From contig CAWEMO010000004.1 of NCBI GenBank assembly GCA_963810195.1, positions 1 to 64,000 on the forward strand: 64,000 nucleotides of DNA, in the 5' to 3' direction. The notes below the pieces were generated by a model that made no database searches, was not told the origin of the DNA, and saw nothing but the letters and a program-made list of their open reading frames with translations. This document shows, one piece after another, positions 8,516 to 17,214 of this stretch. Source of the stretch: Chersky-840 sp963810195 (GTDB lineage: Bacteria > Actinomycetota > Acidimicrobiia > Acidimicrobiales > UBA8190). Every line of letters starts with the position of its first letter. The stretch's first letter is position 1. Position numbers and translations under genes: made by a program.

Positions 8516-9700
8516 GTGCGGACTCTCGGACGCCTGCTCGTCATGGTGGCGATTGGAGCCTTGGCGGTCACAGGCGCCTCCTGCGCGACGTCATCGAAGC
8601 CTGCCGCCTCCACGACGAGTGTGCCGCATCCCGTCAGCCCTCCCAAGGGCAGCGTGGTCCCGACCGGCTTCGAGCCGGGCTCTGTCAGCTTCGTATCGAC
8701 GACGACCGGATTCGCGCTCGGGATCGACTCCTCGTGTCCGGCCGACACCTGTGTGGCCCTGGCGCGAAGCACCAACCGGGGCTCGAGCTGGGTCGCCCTT
8801 CCGGCGCCCATCGCCGGCTACGTGGCCCACGGTGGCCCCTCCACCTCCAGCCAGCCGGTCGTTAGCGAGGTGCGCTTCGCCGACGAGCTCGATGGATGGG
8901 TGTTCGGTCCAGCACTCTTCGCCACCCATGACGGGGGACGGACATGGCAGAGGATCGACCTGAGCGGCTCCGTGGTCGCACTCGAAACCTCAGGGGGCTA
9001 CGTCGATGCCGTCGTCTCTCCTTGCCGCGGTGAGGCTGAATGCGCCGGGCCACTCACGCTGGAGCAAGCCCCGGCCACAGGTGGCGCCTTCGCCACCGTG
9101 CTCACGGGTCCATCCACCGAGTCGAGCGGCGGCGACTTCCCCTACCTGTCGCTGCACGCCCCCGTCGGCTTCGTGATCCTCTCGGGGGCAGGCCGCTCCC
9201 CGGCCTCGTTGTACGCCACCGAGAACCTGGCCAATCCTTGGCATGGCTTCCCCGATCCCTGTGCGTTCGTGGTGCCCTCCTATCTGACCTCGATGGTGGC
9301 ACCCAATTCGACCGTCCTGTACTCGCTGTGCACCGGGCCCGGAGCGGCGGGAAGCTCGGAGAAGACCATCGTCCTGACCAAGAACGGCGCGGCCACCGTG
9401 GTCGGAAGCGCCCCGACCGGTGGGGCTAGTGGCGTGCTCGCGGCCACGTCGTCGGGGACCCTTGTTGTGGCCACTGCTTCGGGGGCCAGCTGGCTCTTCC
9501 GGTCCACCGACGGCGGCCATACCTGGTCGACGGCCGTTACATACAGCGACGGGGGTATCGGCTTCAATGACCTCGGCTTCACTACGAACACACAAGGAAC
9601 CGTCTTGCACGGCATACCCGGTCCTCCTGCGAACTACCAAAGCCAACTCCTCATGACCCACGATGCCGGTGCGAGCTGGCAACCGGTCCGGATCGGCTGA
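8516..9700 (+). CDS. Secreted lipoprotein with BNR/Asp-box repeats
   Basis: A 394-residue predicted lipoprotein. The N-terminus has a signal sequence ending in AVTGASC with the lipid-modified Cys at residue 23, then a Ser/Thr linker. The body carries sialidase-type Asp-box (BNR) repeats, S/T-x-D-x-G-x-x-W: STNRGSSW, THDGGRTW, STDGGHTW and THDAGASW. These occur in beta-propeller proteins such as sialidases and Ycf48-like factors. No sialidase catalytic residues are recognisable, so an enzymatic role is not claimed. The start is GTG at 8516 with only a weak purine tract before it. It is monocistronic and convergent with the MFS gene to the right. Probable role: extracytoplasmic binding or scaffold protein. 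Confidence 0.8.
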   Translation: MRTLGRLLVMVAIGALAVTGASCATSSKPAASTTSVPHPVSPPKGSVVPTGFEPGSVSFVSTTTGFALGIDSSCPADTCVALARSTNRGSSWVALPAPIAGYVAHGGPSTSSQPVVSEVRFADELDGWVFGPALFATHDGGRTWQRIDLSGSVVALETSGGYVDAVVSPCRGEAECAGPLTLEQAPATGGAFATVLTGPSTESSGGDFPYLSLHAPVGFVILSGAGRSPASLYATENLANPWHGFPDPCAFVVPSYLTSMVAPNSTVLYSLCTGPGAAGSSEKTIVLTKNGAATVVGSAPTGGASGVLAATSSGTLVVATASGASWLFRSTDGGHTWSTAVTYSDGGIGFNDLGFTTNTQGTVLHGIPGPPANYQSQLLMTHDAGASWQPVRIG

Positions 9701-9765
9701 CAGACGTCCTCAAGAGCCTGAGGATTCATGCCCTCGTGCTGTGCGCATAAGGGCGCTGCAGTGAG

Positions 9766-11037
9766 TCAGGGGTCACCCTCGAGTGGCAGGTCCCGGGTCT
9801 CGGGGATCGCCCACCAGACGATCGGCACGGCGAGCAAGAAGAACAGGGCGATAACACTGACGGCCGTGCCGATGTTGCCGAGCGGCCCGGCGCTCGCGCC
9901 CAGGATGCCCACGATGGTGGGGCCGAGCACAGACCCGGTGTTGCCCAAGCCGTTGCGGATCCACGCCGACGCCTGGGCGCGGACCACCGTCGGGAACAGC
10001 TCGGTGGCGAACGCGGAGAGGACGGGGGCCACCCCGATGCCGAAGAATGCCGTGCCCACCAGGAACGGCAGCATCACCCAACGATTCACCACCTGGAAGG
10101 TGGTGAAAGCACAGGTCACGGCGCCCACTATGTAGAGCACGGCCGTCGGTCTCCGACCGATCCGGTCCATCAAGTACCCACACAGTGCGTATCCGCCGAC
10201 GCTCACGAGGGCCGCGGCGGCGAAGAAGGCCCCAGCGATGCTGGTGCTGATGTGGCGCTCGTGTTCTGCGTAGTACGTCCACCAACCGATGGCTGCAGCT
10301 GATGCGAGCCCCTGAAGAAACGCAATCGCTCCTACAGCCGCGGCACGGGGCCGCTCCCGTCCCCGCCAGACTGCAAGGGCTTCGACAATCGCCCGACGGG
10401 TGGACCTCCTCGAAGTCGGCACACGACGGCGAGCAGCGAGGAGATACGCATGGCTTTCGTGCAGATGGCGTCGCGCCACGGTCACCACCACCAGCGGGAT
10501 GGCGGCGAGGAGGAAGAAGGCCCGCCATCCGATGGGGTTGTGCAGGAAGCCGACGGCGACCAAGAGACCGCCGAGCACGGCCCCGAGGGGGCTCACGAGG
10601 AGCAGCACTGAGAGGTACCTACCGCGGTGCTCAGGCGGCACCTCTTCGGCCAGCAGGGTCACAGCGACTCCGAACTCCGCCCCAATGAACACTTGGGCGC
10701 CCGATTGGAACGCCGCGAAGGACCAGAGGTTCCACGAGACCGCGGTGAGCGTGGTGAATACCGTGTAACCGAGAATGGACCACAGCAGAATGGGGCGTCG
10801 GCCGATCCGGTCGGCCACGAGCACGATGAAGAAGGCGACGAACTGGCCTGACCCGATCGGGATATTGGCCACGCCCAAGGCGGCGGTGCCTACGTGAAAG
10901 CTCTCTTTGAGTTGAGTGAGGAGTACTGCTCGCAACTCACTGTCGTAGGCGTTAAACAGGGCTGCCGGGAGGAGCAGGATCAGCAGGAGTCTCAGATACT
11001 TCCTCGACTGCTCTTCCGGGGTTGCTGGACCAGTCAC
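9766..11037 (-). CDS. MFS transporter (sugar/metabolite porter type)
   Basis: A 12-helix major facilitator of 423 residues in the cytoplasmic membrane. Two MFS signature loops are visible, VADRIGRRPILLW after helix 2 and YLMDRIGRRPTAVLY in the second half. EEVPPEHRGRYLSVLLLVSP matches the sugar-porter-like motif after helix 4, and the C-terminal PETRDLPLEG matches the PETKG end of the sugar porter and metabolite:H+ symporter groups. The start codon is GTG at 11037 with no obvious Shine-Dalgarno. No enzyme or regulator is adjacent that would reveal the substrate. It is convergent with the lipoprotein gene; a weak hairpin at 9707-9724 lies between the two stops. Confidence 0.88.
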   Translation of the reverse strand: MTGPATPEEQSRKYLRLLLILLLPAALFNAYDSELRAVLLTQLKESFHVGTAALGVANIPIGSGQFVAFFIVLVADRIGRRPILLWSILGYTVFTTLTAVSWNLWSFAAFQSGAQVFIGAEFGVAVTLLAEEVPPEHRGRYLSVLLLVSPLGAVLGGLLVAVGFLHNPIGWRAFFLLAAIPLVVVTVARRHLHESHAYLLAARRRVPTSRRSTRRAIVEALAVWRGRERPRAAAVGAIAFLQGLASAAAIGWWTYYAEHERHISTSIAGAFFAAAALVSVGGYALCGYLMDRIGRRPTAVLYIVGAVTCAFTTFQVVNRWVMLPFLVGTAFFGIGVAPVLSAFATELFPTVVRAQASAWIRNGLGNTGSVLGPTIVGILGASAGPLGNIGTAVSVIALFFLLAVPIVWWAIPETRDLPLEGDP

Positions 11038-11268
11038 GTGCGAAGTACGGGCCCGCTGTCGGACATCACGTCCGCCAGCATTGCAGTCCCGTTACTCGCT
11101 ATGTGAACCGCCGGCCGGTGCGCCAGACGACCTCCATCACCCCGCTCCCGAGTTCCTCCACCGATCGTACGGAGCCTGGTACTCGGTGGGTCGAGATCGA
11201 TCGACCCGTTGGGGATTGCCCGTGACCCGCTGTGGGGAACATTCACGTTCGAGGGGAGCAGCGGCCGT

Positions 11269-11535
11269 CTAGTGGGAGAAGAGGTGCCATCCAGCGAAGA
11301 GCCACACCGCAATGGCTCCCGCACGAACGACCGGATGACGTAGGTAACGCGCCACGATCTCGCCGGCGCTGGGCACCGGCACCATGGTTAGGCGGGACAG
11401 ACCTTCGAGAGTGCCCAGGGCAGCGAGAACGACCAACCAGAAAGCGAGGCCAATCAGTTTGTTCGAGCCGACCACCACGGAATAACTCTGGCGGATGGTG
11501 GCGAGGGCGACGCCAATGTGCGACCGCGAGGTCAT
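11269..11535 (-). CDS. Small two-helix membrane protein (DUF6186-like)
   Basis: An 88-residue protein with two hydrophobic segments (about residues 28-43 and 69-84). The central loop EGLSRLTMVPVPSAGEIVARYLRHPVVR and the C-terminal VWLFAGWHLF look like the small actinobacterial family annotated as DUF6186, which I recall from memory. Its ATG overlaps the stop of the upstream membrane gene by four bases (ATGA), so the two are translationally coupled and probably work together. Function unknown. Confidence 0.7.
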   Translation of the reverse strand: MTSRSHIGVALATIRQSYSVVVGSNKLIGLAFWLVVLAALGTLEGLSRLTMVPVPSAGEIVARYLRHPVVRAGAIAVWLFAGWHLFSH

Positions 11536-11960
11536 GCCTGCCCACGCCTTCTTCGGCGTACCGGCTGATACACGAGGACCCATCCGATGGCCAACCAGCA
11601 GGCGAACAGCAAGGCGTGGAACGGCCGGTAGGCGAGTTCGATAGCGCTCAGGGTGAGGTGGTGCTGGTGGGGCGGAGTGAGAAGGCCGAGTACGTCCCAG
11701 ACGGCCGCAACCAGGATTATCGCTAGCCAGACTGCTGCGCCGGTCTGATTGACGATCCGGAGTGGGGCAACGTCGCCTCCTGATAATCGGGCGCTCGATC
11801 GAAGGCGCTGGCAGAGGAACGCACCGCTTAGTACGGCCAGCGCGCAGCCAAACGTGCCGAAGCGGGCACCCCAGGTGAAGCGATGCCATCCGCTCGCCCA
11901 TGCCGAGACGAGCAGGATGACTACGGTGAGCGCCACGGCTCGGATGCGCCTTGACCTCAT
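11532..11960 (-). CDS. Four-helix membrane protein of unknown function
   Basis: A 142-residue integral membrane protein with four hydrophobic segments (roughly residues 7-24, 30-48, 73-92 and 106-128). The N-terminus is basic (MRSRRIR) and the end is strongly basic (RRRRRGQA), so both ends are probably cytoplasmic. I do not recognise a family. The gene is the first of a two-gene operon, overlapping the 88-residue membrane protein by four bases. The ATG at 11960 has no clear Shine-Dalgarno. The tight coupling suggests a two-subunit membrane complex, but nothing in the sequence indicates substrate or activity. Confidence 0.65.
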   Translation of the reverse strand: MRSRRIRAVALTVVILLVSAWASGWHRFTWGARFGTFGCALAVLSGAFLCQRLRSSARLSGGDVAPLRIVNQTGAAVWLAIILVAAVWDVLGLLTPPHQHHLTLSAIELAYRPFHALLFACWLAIGWVLVYQPVRRRRRGQA

Positions 11961-12353
11961 TACGGAAGGCTACGGGACAATCGGCCGCGACGTGGCGGTC
12001 GACTCGGAAGGGCATCCCAGCGAGAGCCGCGCCGTAGAGTCGGAAGGGCGCATCCAAGATCGCTCAGGGGGCGCGACAGAACGCCCGCACGCCGCCTAGG
12101 GCAGTTTGACTGCTGCGAACGAGTCAGCGACCTGAGATCCCCTGGCGCCCACTCTCCGGCTGGCCGCCGCGATCCATCGAGTCGGGTCGACCCGACCCTG
12201 TCCGAAGGCGCTACGGGCGCCACTGAGAGCGATCCCACGTGACCTTTCGCGCAACTTTTCGGCCAGCCCGATCTCCACGCCGGCCACCACCCAGAACCAG
12301 GAAACCTGAGGGCGCGATCGTCGGCGGGAAAACGTTCACTAATTTGACCGAAA
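11961..12353. other. Divergent intergenic region
   Basis: 393 bp between the membrane-protein operon (leftward) and the carboxypeptidase-like gene (rightward). It must hold promoters for both. A small inverted repeat (TGACC, six bases, GGTCA) spans the probable start of the right-hand gene. Antisense frames through the region are continuous but show no family resemblance. Confidence 0.35.
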
Positions 12354-13703
12354 GTGGTCAGGACACGAACGCCCGGTGCCGGCTCCCGTGCGGCGCATCG
12401 TCGTCGACGGCTTTCCAAGGAGAGTGAAAGCCGACTTCGCACGCTTGGTGAGCGGACCCCGGCTCTTCCCCCCGACACGGTCAGGACCATCGCCCAGGAG
12501 AAGGCCGAGCGCGCGGAAAGGTACCTTCTCGCGGCGGTCGTGGCGGTGCTCGTCGGAGCCCTTCTGGGTCTGCAGTGGTTCCGCCCGGTGCCCTCCCCGA
12601 TGTTCCGCTCCACCGTGTCGATGTCGGTACGTCTACCCGGATCGGCTCCGTCGTTGCCGTGGCCCACCACGGGTTCAGCGGCACTGTCGGTGGAGGGAAC
12701 CGGGAGTCTCGGGCACGTGGGGAGCACCCGCCCCGCCCCTATCGCCGGCCTCGCCGGGGTCATGACGGCCTTTGTCGTCCTCAAGGACCACCCGCTCGCC
12801 CCCGGGGCCGCGGGGGCCGCCATCCCGGTGACAGCGGCGACGATCACCGCCGCCCGGATCGAGGCGGCCACGCAACAGGCCGTGGTCCCCGTGGCCACCG
12901 GCGAGACGCTGACCGAGCTCCAGGCCCTGGAAGGCCTGCTCGTGGCGCAGGGGAACGACATCGCCACCCTGCTCGCAGACTGGGACGCTTCGAGTACCAC
13001 CGCCTTCGTGGCCAAGATGAACGCTGCCGCCCATGTGCTCGGGCTCGGCTCCACCACGTTCACCGACCCGAGCGGGTTCGCGGGGTCCGTGAGTACGCCG
13101 GCCGACCTGATCCGGTTAGGCGAGGCGGCCATGGCGATCCCCAGCTTCCGCCAGATCGTGGCCATTCCACAGGTGACCCTGCCTCTGGCCGGAGTGGTCT
13201 ACAACCTCAATTTCGATCTGGGTCACGACGGGATCGTCGGCATCAAGACCGGTTCCGACACCGCGGCCGGCGGGTGCTTCCTGTTCGCGGCGCAGCAGAA
13301 CGTGGCTGGGAAGAGCGTGACCGTGCTCGGGGCGGTGCTCGGTCAGCAGACGATCAGTCCCAACGACGCCGCCGTAGACGCTGCCGACGCCTTGGTGAGG
13401 GCCGCTTTTGCCGCCATCGGCACGTTCCATCCTTTTCCCCGGGGGCAGGTGGTGGGCCGGATCGTGACCTCCTGGGGCATGTCGGTCCCGGTGTCGGCGT
13501 CGACGTCGTCCGCCCTGGTCGGCTGGCCCGGCCTGAGAGTGCCTGTCCAGGTCCATGCGGAGGCGTTGCCGGCAACCATCTCCAGCGACACCCGCATCGG
13601 CGTGCTCCGAGTTGCCCCCGCCGGCCAGAACATCGAGGTGGACCTTCGATCGTCGCGTCGCCTGCCTGGTCCCTCGGCGATCTGGCGGCTCACGCGCTTG
13701 TAG
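12354..13703 (+). CDS. D-Ala-D-Ala carboxypeptidase homologue (S11) lacking catalytic Ser and Lys
   Basis: A 449-residue membrane-anchored homologue of S11 (DacA-type) serine carboxypeptidases, which normally trim the peptidoglycan peptide outside the cytoplasmic membrane. The layout is a cytoplasmic N-terminus, one membrane helix (about 58-76), then the S11 domain. The catalytic SxxK motif is expected in the context PIASLxKVMTAxVVL. Here residues 130-145 read I-A-G-L-A-G-V-M-T-A-F-V-V-L, so both Ser and Lys are Gly. The second motif SxN is also altered (AQGND, residues 198-202). Only the third motif, KTG at 298-300 (GIKTGSD), is intact. The rest of the domain is full length and well preserved, including FTDPSGF and the C-terminal beta domain. 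The start is uncertain (GTG 12354 or a later codon). Probably a non-catalytic binding or regulatory protein. Confidence 0.8.
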   Translation: MVRTRTPGAGSRAAHRRRRLSKESESRLRTLGERTPALPPDTVRTIAQEKAERAERYLLAAVVAVLVGALLGLQWFRPVPSPMFRSTVSMSVRLPGSAPSLPWPTTGSAALSVEGTGSLGHVGSTRPAPIAGLAGVMTAFVVLKDHPLAPGAAGAAIPVTAATITAARIEAATQQAVVPVATGETLTELQALEGLLVAQGNDIATLLADWDASSTTAFVAKMNAAAHVLGLGSTTFTDPSGFAGSVSTPADLIRLGEAAMAIPSFRQIVAIPQVTLPLAGVVYNLNFDLGHDGIVGIKTGSDTAAGGCFLFAAQQNVAGKSVTVLGAVLGQQTISPNDAAVDAADALVRAAFAAIGTFHPFPRGQVVGRIVTSWGMSVPVSASTSSALVGWPGLRVPVQVHAEALPATISSDTRIGVLRVAPAGQNIEVDLRSSRRLPGPSAIWRLTRL

Positions 13704-13815
13704 GCTTGGCGAAGTCTTTGCGTGATTCGAGCATGAAGGCGTCAGTTCTCAATCCATTGTTTAGCCGTCCGTGTCGGAACCGCCCCGGGCTGCCAAGTGG
13801 AACCTAGCCGACGCG

Positions 13816-14388
13816 TCAATCGCCAGAGGGTCCCTCAAGTAGAGCCCTGTCTGGGAGCGGAATTCGCATCAGCAGTGGTTCGACAGTCGCTTTCAATTCG
13901 GCCATCTCCGCCCTAAGCCGCTCACGGCTATCGGCGCTCAGGACCGACTCCGAAGATGCAGAGACGGCACGGAGCATCGAGACAGAGAAGCGCTCAACCT
14001 GGTCCAAGAACCGGTGGGCATCGGGGTCGTCGAACAAACTCGGCGATGCCGTCAGCAACATACCCGCCAGGGTCCGCATCTCTTCCGCCGCAGCGGTCGA
14101 GCGGGGATCCTCCACGTCGCTGCTCATGATTGCGCTGAACGCTCTCCTTGCCTGGCCGAACACGACCAGCCCTTGCACCGCCACGGACGTTGCACGTTCT
14201 CGACGCTGACGTCGGGCAACCAATTCGTCGACGATTAGGCCTGTTACAGCCAGCACCAAGAGGCTGGAAACGATGGAGCCGGTCAGAGAGTGCCGGTCCC
14301 ACCAAGCCCGGAATCCTTCAATCCACAGATCGAAGGCAATGAGCGTCATGAGGGCGAGGGCTACGAGAACAGCCACTACTCGACGCAT
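13816..14388 (-). CDS. Membrane protein of unknown function
   Basis: A 190-residue protein with two N-terminal membrane helices (about residues 3-20 and 36-56). They are joined by a short Trp-rich loop (EGFRAWWDRH) and followed by a soluble, mostly helical domain containing VARRQRRERATSVAVQGLVV. The domain ends with acidic and hydrophobic residues. I do not recognise a family. I place the start at the ATG at 14388; an in-frame TTG six codons upstream (14406) is possible. The gene is convergent with the carboxypeptidase homologue and lies 57 bp upstream of nothing obviously related. It may sense or bind something at the inner membrane face, but no motif supports this. Confidence 0.6.
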   Translation of the reverse strand: MRRVVAVLVALALMTLIAFDLWIEGFRAWWDRHSLTGSIVSSLLVLAVTGLIVDELVARRQRRERATSVAVQGLVVFGQARRAFSAIMSSDVEDPRSTAAAEEMRTLAGMLLTASPSLFDDPDAHRFLDQVERFSVSMLRAVSASSESVLSADSRERLRAEMAELKATVEPLLMRIPLPDRALLEGPSGD

Positions 14389-14445
14389 GGGATCGTTCCC
14401 GATCAAGTTCGTCTTCTACGGCGCCCTGGAGTGAGCATCGGGAAA

Positions 14446-15225
14446 CTACCGCTCCTGCTCGGTAGGTCGGAGCAGAATCTCGTTGACCGCCATATGTCTC
14501 GGTCGGGTGACAATGTAGGTGATGGCGTCGGCGATGTCCGTCGCCTCCATCCGCGGTCCAAACTGGTTTCGCATAGATTCGAGTACTTCAGGCCGGTTGT
14601 GACCCGCCAGCTCCGTGGCGGTGGCCCCCGGTTCAACCAATGAGACCCTGACGTACCGCTTGGCCAGTTCTTGGCGCAAGGACTCGCTGAGCGCACCGAC
14701 ACCGTGCTTGGTGAGGCTGTAAACGCCGTTTCCGTTACGGGCGACTCGGCCGGCTACCGAGCTGATGTTCACCATGTCGGCCACCTGGCGGGGGCCATCG
14801 GTGGCGGCGCGGATCAAGTGGGGCAGGGCCGCATGGGCGCAATAGAGGAGCCCGAGGACGTTGAGCTCGACCATTCGCGTCCACTCCGAGAGCGGTGCCG
14901 CTGTTGCCGGACCCAGCAGCATGACCCCAGCGTTGTTGATAAGGATGTCCAGCCGACCCAGGTCTGACACCGTGCGCTCGACGGCCTCCTCTGCCTGGCG
15001 CTCATCGGTGATGTCTGACTCCAGCACAAGGGCCGTTCCGCCCTGGTCCCGGATTCGGGCGGCAAGCGTCTCCAACCTGTCTTTACGTCGAGCTGCCAAA
15101 GCTACGGCGGCACCCCGGTGTGCGAGGGCAGCCGCGGTTGCCGACCCTATGCCACTTGATGACCCTGTCACCAGGGCAACGGCGCCATCGAGATCCGTTG
15201 CGATTGTCTGAGCCTGTTCGATCAT
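14446..15225 (-). CDS. Short-chain dehydrogenase/reductase (SDR)
   Basis: A 259-residue NAD(P)-dependent classical SDR. The cofactor motif TGSSSGIG is at about residues 20-27, with ARRK after the second strand favouring NADPH; NNAG follows (INNAGVM), then the catalytic Ser in VNISSVAGR and the YSLTK active-site Tyr/Lys. The sequence is closest in style to broad-specificity oxidoreductases of the YdfG/serine-dehydrogenase-like group. The ATG at 15225 follows a weak purine tract. A perfect 14-bp palindrome sits 30 bp upstream and may control it. The substrate is unknown. The gene is divergent from an FAD amine oxidase, so both may belong to one catabolic function. Confidence 0.9.
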   Translation of the reverse strand: MIEQAQTIATDLDGAVALVTGSSSGIGSATAAALAHRGAAVALAARRKDRLETLAARIRDQGGTALVLESDITDERQAEEAVERTVSDLGRLDILINNAGVMLLGPATAAPLSEWTRMVELNVLGLLYCAHAALPHLIRAATDGPRQVADMVNISSVAGRVARNGNGVYSLTKHGVGALSESLRQELAKRYVRVSLVEPGATATELAGHNRPEVLESMRNQFGPRMEATDIADAITYIVTRPRHMAVNEILLRPTEQER

Positions 15226-15254
15226 GAACCCAAAATACGCACCTGAGCATTGAG

Positions 15255-15268
15255 TCGCTGTACAGCGA
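15255..15268. promoter_or_regulatory. Perfect palindrome, candidate operator
   Basis: TCGCTGTACAGCGA is identical to its own reverse complement over 14 bp. It lies 30 bp upstream of the SDR start in the 324-bp divergent region 15226-15549, which otherwise holds no gene. This is the usual layout for a TetR- or GntR-type operator, though no regulator gene is adjacent. Confidence 0.4.
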
Positions 15269-15549
15269 GCTCACCAAGCGCTCAGGGTCGCTCCAGGCCG
15301 TCGTTTCCGGGGCGGGTCAGCAGCCCTGACCGCTCGCCCACGGCACTCACCGGTCGCCGCCCTCCCTGCTTCTATGACGACCCGTTCTGCCGGGTCATGA
15401 CTCCAAGTAATCCCAATATGGAGTGGTTCTCATCCGGACATCCGGGGCGAGGGCGCTCGCCTGCTCGAAGCGATAGAAACCCCTGGGCCGAGCGATACTG
15501 AAAGAGAGCATGGGGCCCTTGTTGCTCTAGACCGGTCGGAAGAGGCGAC

Positions 15550-16752
15550 ATGGCGGGCCGAACGTTGGAAACCGACGTCTGCGTCGTTGGGGCCGGCTTC
15601 GCCGGGCTGACCGCGGCCTGGCGGTTGCACCAGGCGGGCAAGTCGGTGGTCGTGCTCGAGGCCCGTGACCGGATCGGGGGGCGCATCTGGACCGAGCGGC
15701 TCACCGGGGGGGCGGTCCTCGACCGGGGTGGAGCGTGGCTGGCCCCAAAGCACGATGCTGCATTCGGTCTTGCCCGCGAGATGGGCGTCTCCACATATAG
15801 GACCTGGGTGAAAGGTTCACACCTGCTCGTTGACAATGGCCGGGTCCGCCGTTACACGGGCCTCATCCCCAAGATCAGCCCCTTGGCCGTCCTCACCATC
15901 GCGCTGGCCCAGCTGCGTATCGACCGCCTGGCCAAGAAGGTGCCGCTCGAGGCGCCGTGGACCGCTCGGCGTGCCCTCGAGTGGGACGGACGCACCGTGG
16001 CATCGTGGCTCGAGCACAGTGGCGTCCGAAATGGCATCGGGCGCGACCTGTTCGACATGGCCGTGCGCGGCTTGTTTGCCGCTGATCTGGGCGCGGTGTC
16101 CCTGCTCGACCTGCTCTTCTTGGTCCACGCCCACCACAACACCACCACGTTGTTCTCCATCGAGGGCGGGGCCCAGGAGAACCTGGTCGACGGGGGCATG
16201 GGCGCCATCGCCCAAGGATTGGCCGACGCGCTGGGCAACGCCGTCCACCTGAGGACGCCGGCAGAGGCGGTGGCCCAGGAGGCAGATCGTGTGCGGGTCC
16301 GTTCGCACGAACGGGAGGTCGTCGCCAGGTGGGCGGTGCTGGCCGTGCCGCCCGCCCTCGCGCTGGACATCGAGTTCGATCCGGATCTTCCCGAGGATCG
16401 CCGAACGCTTTACCGGCGCGCCATCGCCGGTTCGGAGACCAAGACCCTGCTCGTCTACGGCGAGCCCTTCTGGCGAGCCGAAGGATTCAGCGGCCAGAGC
16501 GCCGAGCCGGGATCGGCCGCCGAGGTCACCATCGACGCCACGCCGGCGAGTGGCTCGCCGGGGGTGCTGGCGTGCTTCACCTTCGGGGCGGTGGCTGAGC
16601 GCTTCGACGCCATGGCGGCAGAGGAGCGTACGCCCTTCGGACGGGTGCACTGGGCCGGCACCGAGACCGCCACCCGTTCGCACGGAGCGGTCGACGGCGC
16701 CGTGCGTTCGGGCGAGCGAGCCGCGGCTGAGGTCCTCGCCTCGGACCAGTGA
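15550..16752 (+). CDS. Flavin amine oxidase (monoamine-oxidase type), internally shortened
   Basis: FAD-dependent oxidoreductase of the monoamine-oxidase family, 400 residues. The N-terminal dinucleotide-binding motif GAGFAGLTAAW (from residue 14) is followed by VVVLEARDRIGGRIWT, the second FAD signature, and DRGGAWLAPKHDA. The C-terminal FAD motif is FGRVHWAGTETATRSHGAVDGAVRSG. Family members are usually about 450 residues. Here FDAMAAEERT runs straight into PFGRVHWAGTETA (near 16610-16650), so about 50 residues normally found there, containing the W-x-x-E-x-x-x-x-G-C-Y/S loop that lines the active site, are absent in frame. The enzyme may be inactive or altered. The start ATG has AGAGGCG upstream. 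Confidence 0.85.
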   Translation: MAGRTLETDVCVVGAGFAGLTAAWRLHQAGKSVVVLEARDRIGGRIWTERLTGGAVLDRGGAWLAPKHDAAFGLAREMGVSTYRTWVKGSHLLVDNGRVRRYTGLIPKISPLAVLTIALAQLRIDRLAKKVPLEAPWTARRALEWDGRTVASWLEHSGVRNGIGRDLFDMAVRGLFAADLGAVSLLDLLFLVHAHHNTTTLFSIEGGAQENLVDGGMGAIAQGLADALGNAVHLRTPAEAVAQEADRVRVRSHEREVVARWAVLAVPPALALDIEFDPDLPEDRRTLYRRAIAGSETKTLLVYGEPFWRAEGFSGQSAEPGSAAEVTIDATPASGSPGVLACFTFGAVAERFDAMAAEERTPFGRVHWAGTETATRSHGAVDGAVRSGERAAAEVLASDQ

Positions 16753-16956
16753 CCTGACTCAACTTGCTCCACGTCCTTTGCCATCACTCTCAGTGCGTCG
16801 TGAGTGAGGACTGCGGACCCATCGGTCATGCGGGGATCGCGCGGCCCGCCCCGAGGCCGGATCGGATCTCGGCGTGCGCAAATGCTCCCACCGGGCGATC
16901 CAGGGGGGTCGCCGTCATGCTGGAGTGCACATAGCGGCATGTACCGCCTGGACCCC

Positions 16957-17214
16957 CTATCCGACGACGACGGCGAACAGTTTCCAGGTCCCAGGCACGC
17001 CCCGAAGGTCTCGTCTGAATGTGGCTACCTTCTGGAAGAATTCCGCTGCCTGTGGGATCTGCCAGACGAGATCGACATGCCCTCCGAGCGCACTACAGAA
17101 GAGGAGATCGCGGGGGCTTTCGCCGAGGATCTGGTAGGTGACATCTCCGTCTCCGATGTTCACGTACTGAGTCTCGGGAGGCGTGTTCGGAGTTCTCCTC
17201 GGACGCGCCCTCAC
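16957..17214 (-). pseudogene. Fragment of an alpha/beta-hydrolase of the cyclase-linked type
   Basis: On the minus strand this stretch encodes TQYVNIGDGDVTYQILGESP, then DLLFCSALGGHVDLVWQIPQ and AAEFFQKVATFRR. It matches in order the N-terminus of the alpha/beta-hydrolase found in actinobacterial adenylate-cyclase/hydrolase proteins (TxYxxxGDxxxAYQVxGxGPxDLxFxxGxxSHxELxWExPxxARFLxRLASF). The similarity stops after about 60 residues, before the nucleophile elbow. No cyclase domain follows, so this is a truncated remnant. The rest of 16753-17372 holds no other recognisable gene. Confidence 0.5.

Noticed and set aside
9707..9724. Short hairpin between convergent lipoprotein and MFS genes
   Set aside because: The stem is only 6 bp with no T tract; too weak to call a terminator.
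11269..11960. Toxin-antitoxin pair
   Set aside because: Both products are multi-helix membrane proteins and neither resembles a toxin or antitoxin family.
11960..13165. Long minus-strand open frame over the carboxypeptidase homologue
   Set aside because: Low-complexity translation without domains; the plus strand has a clear S11 fold and membrane helix.
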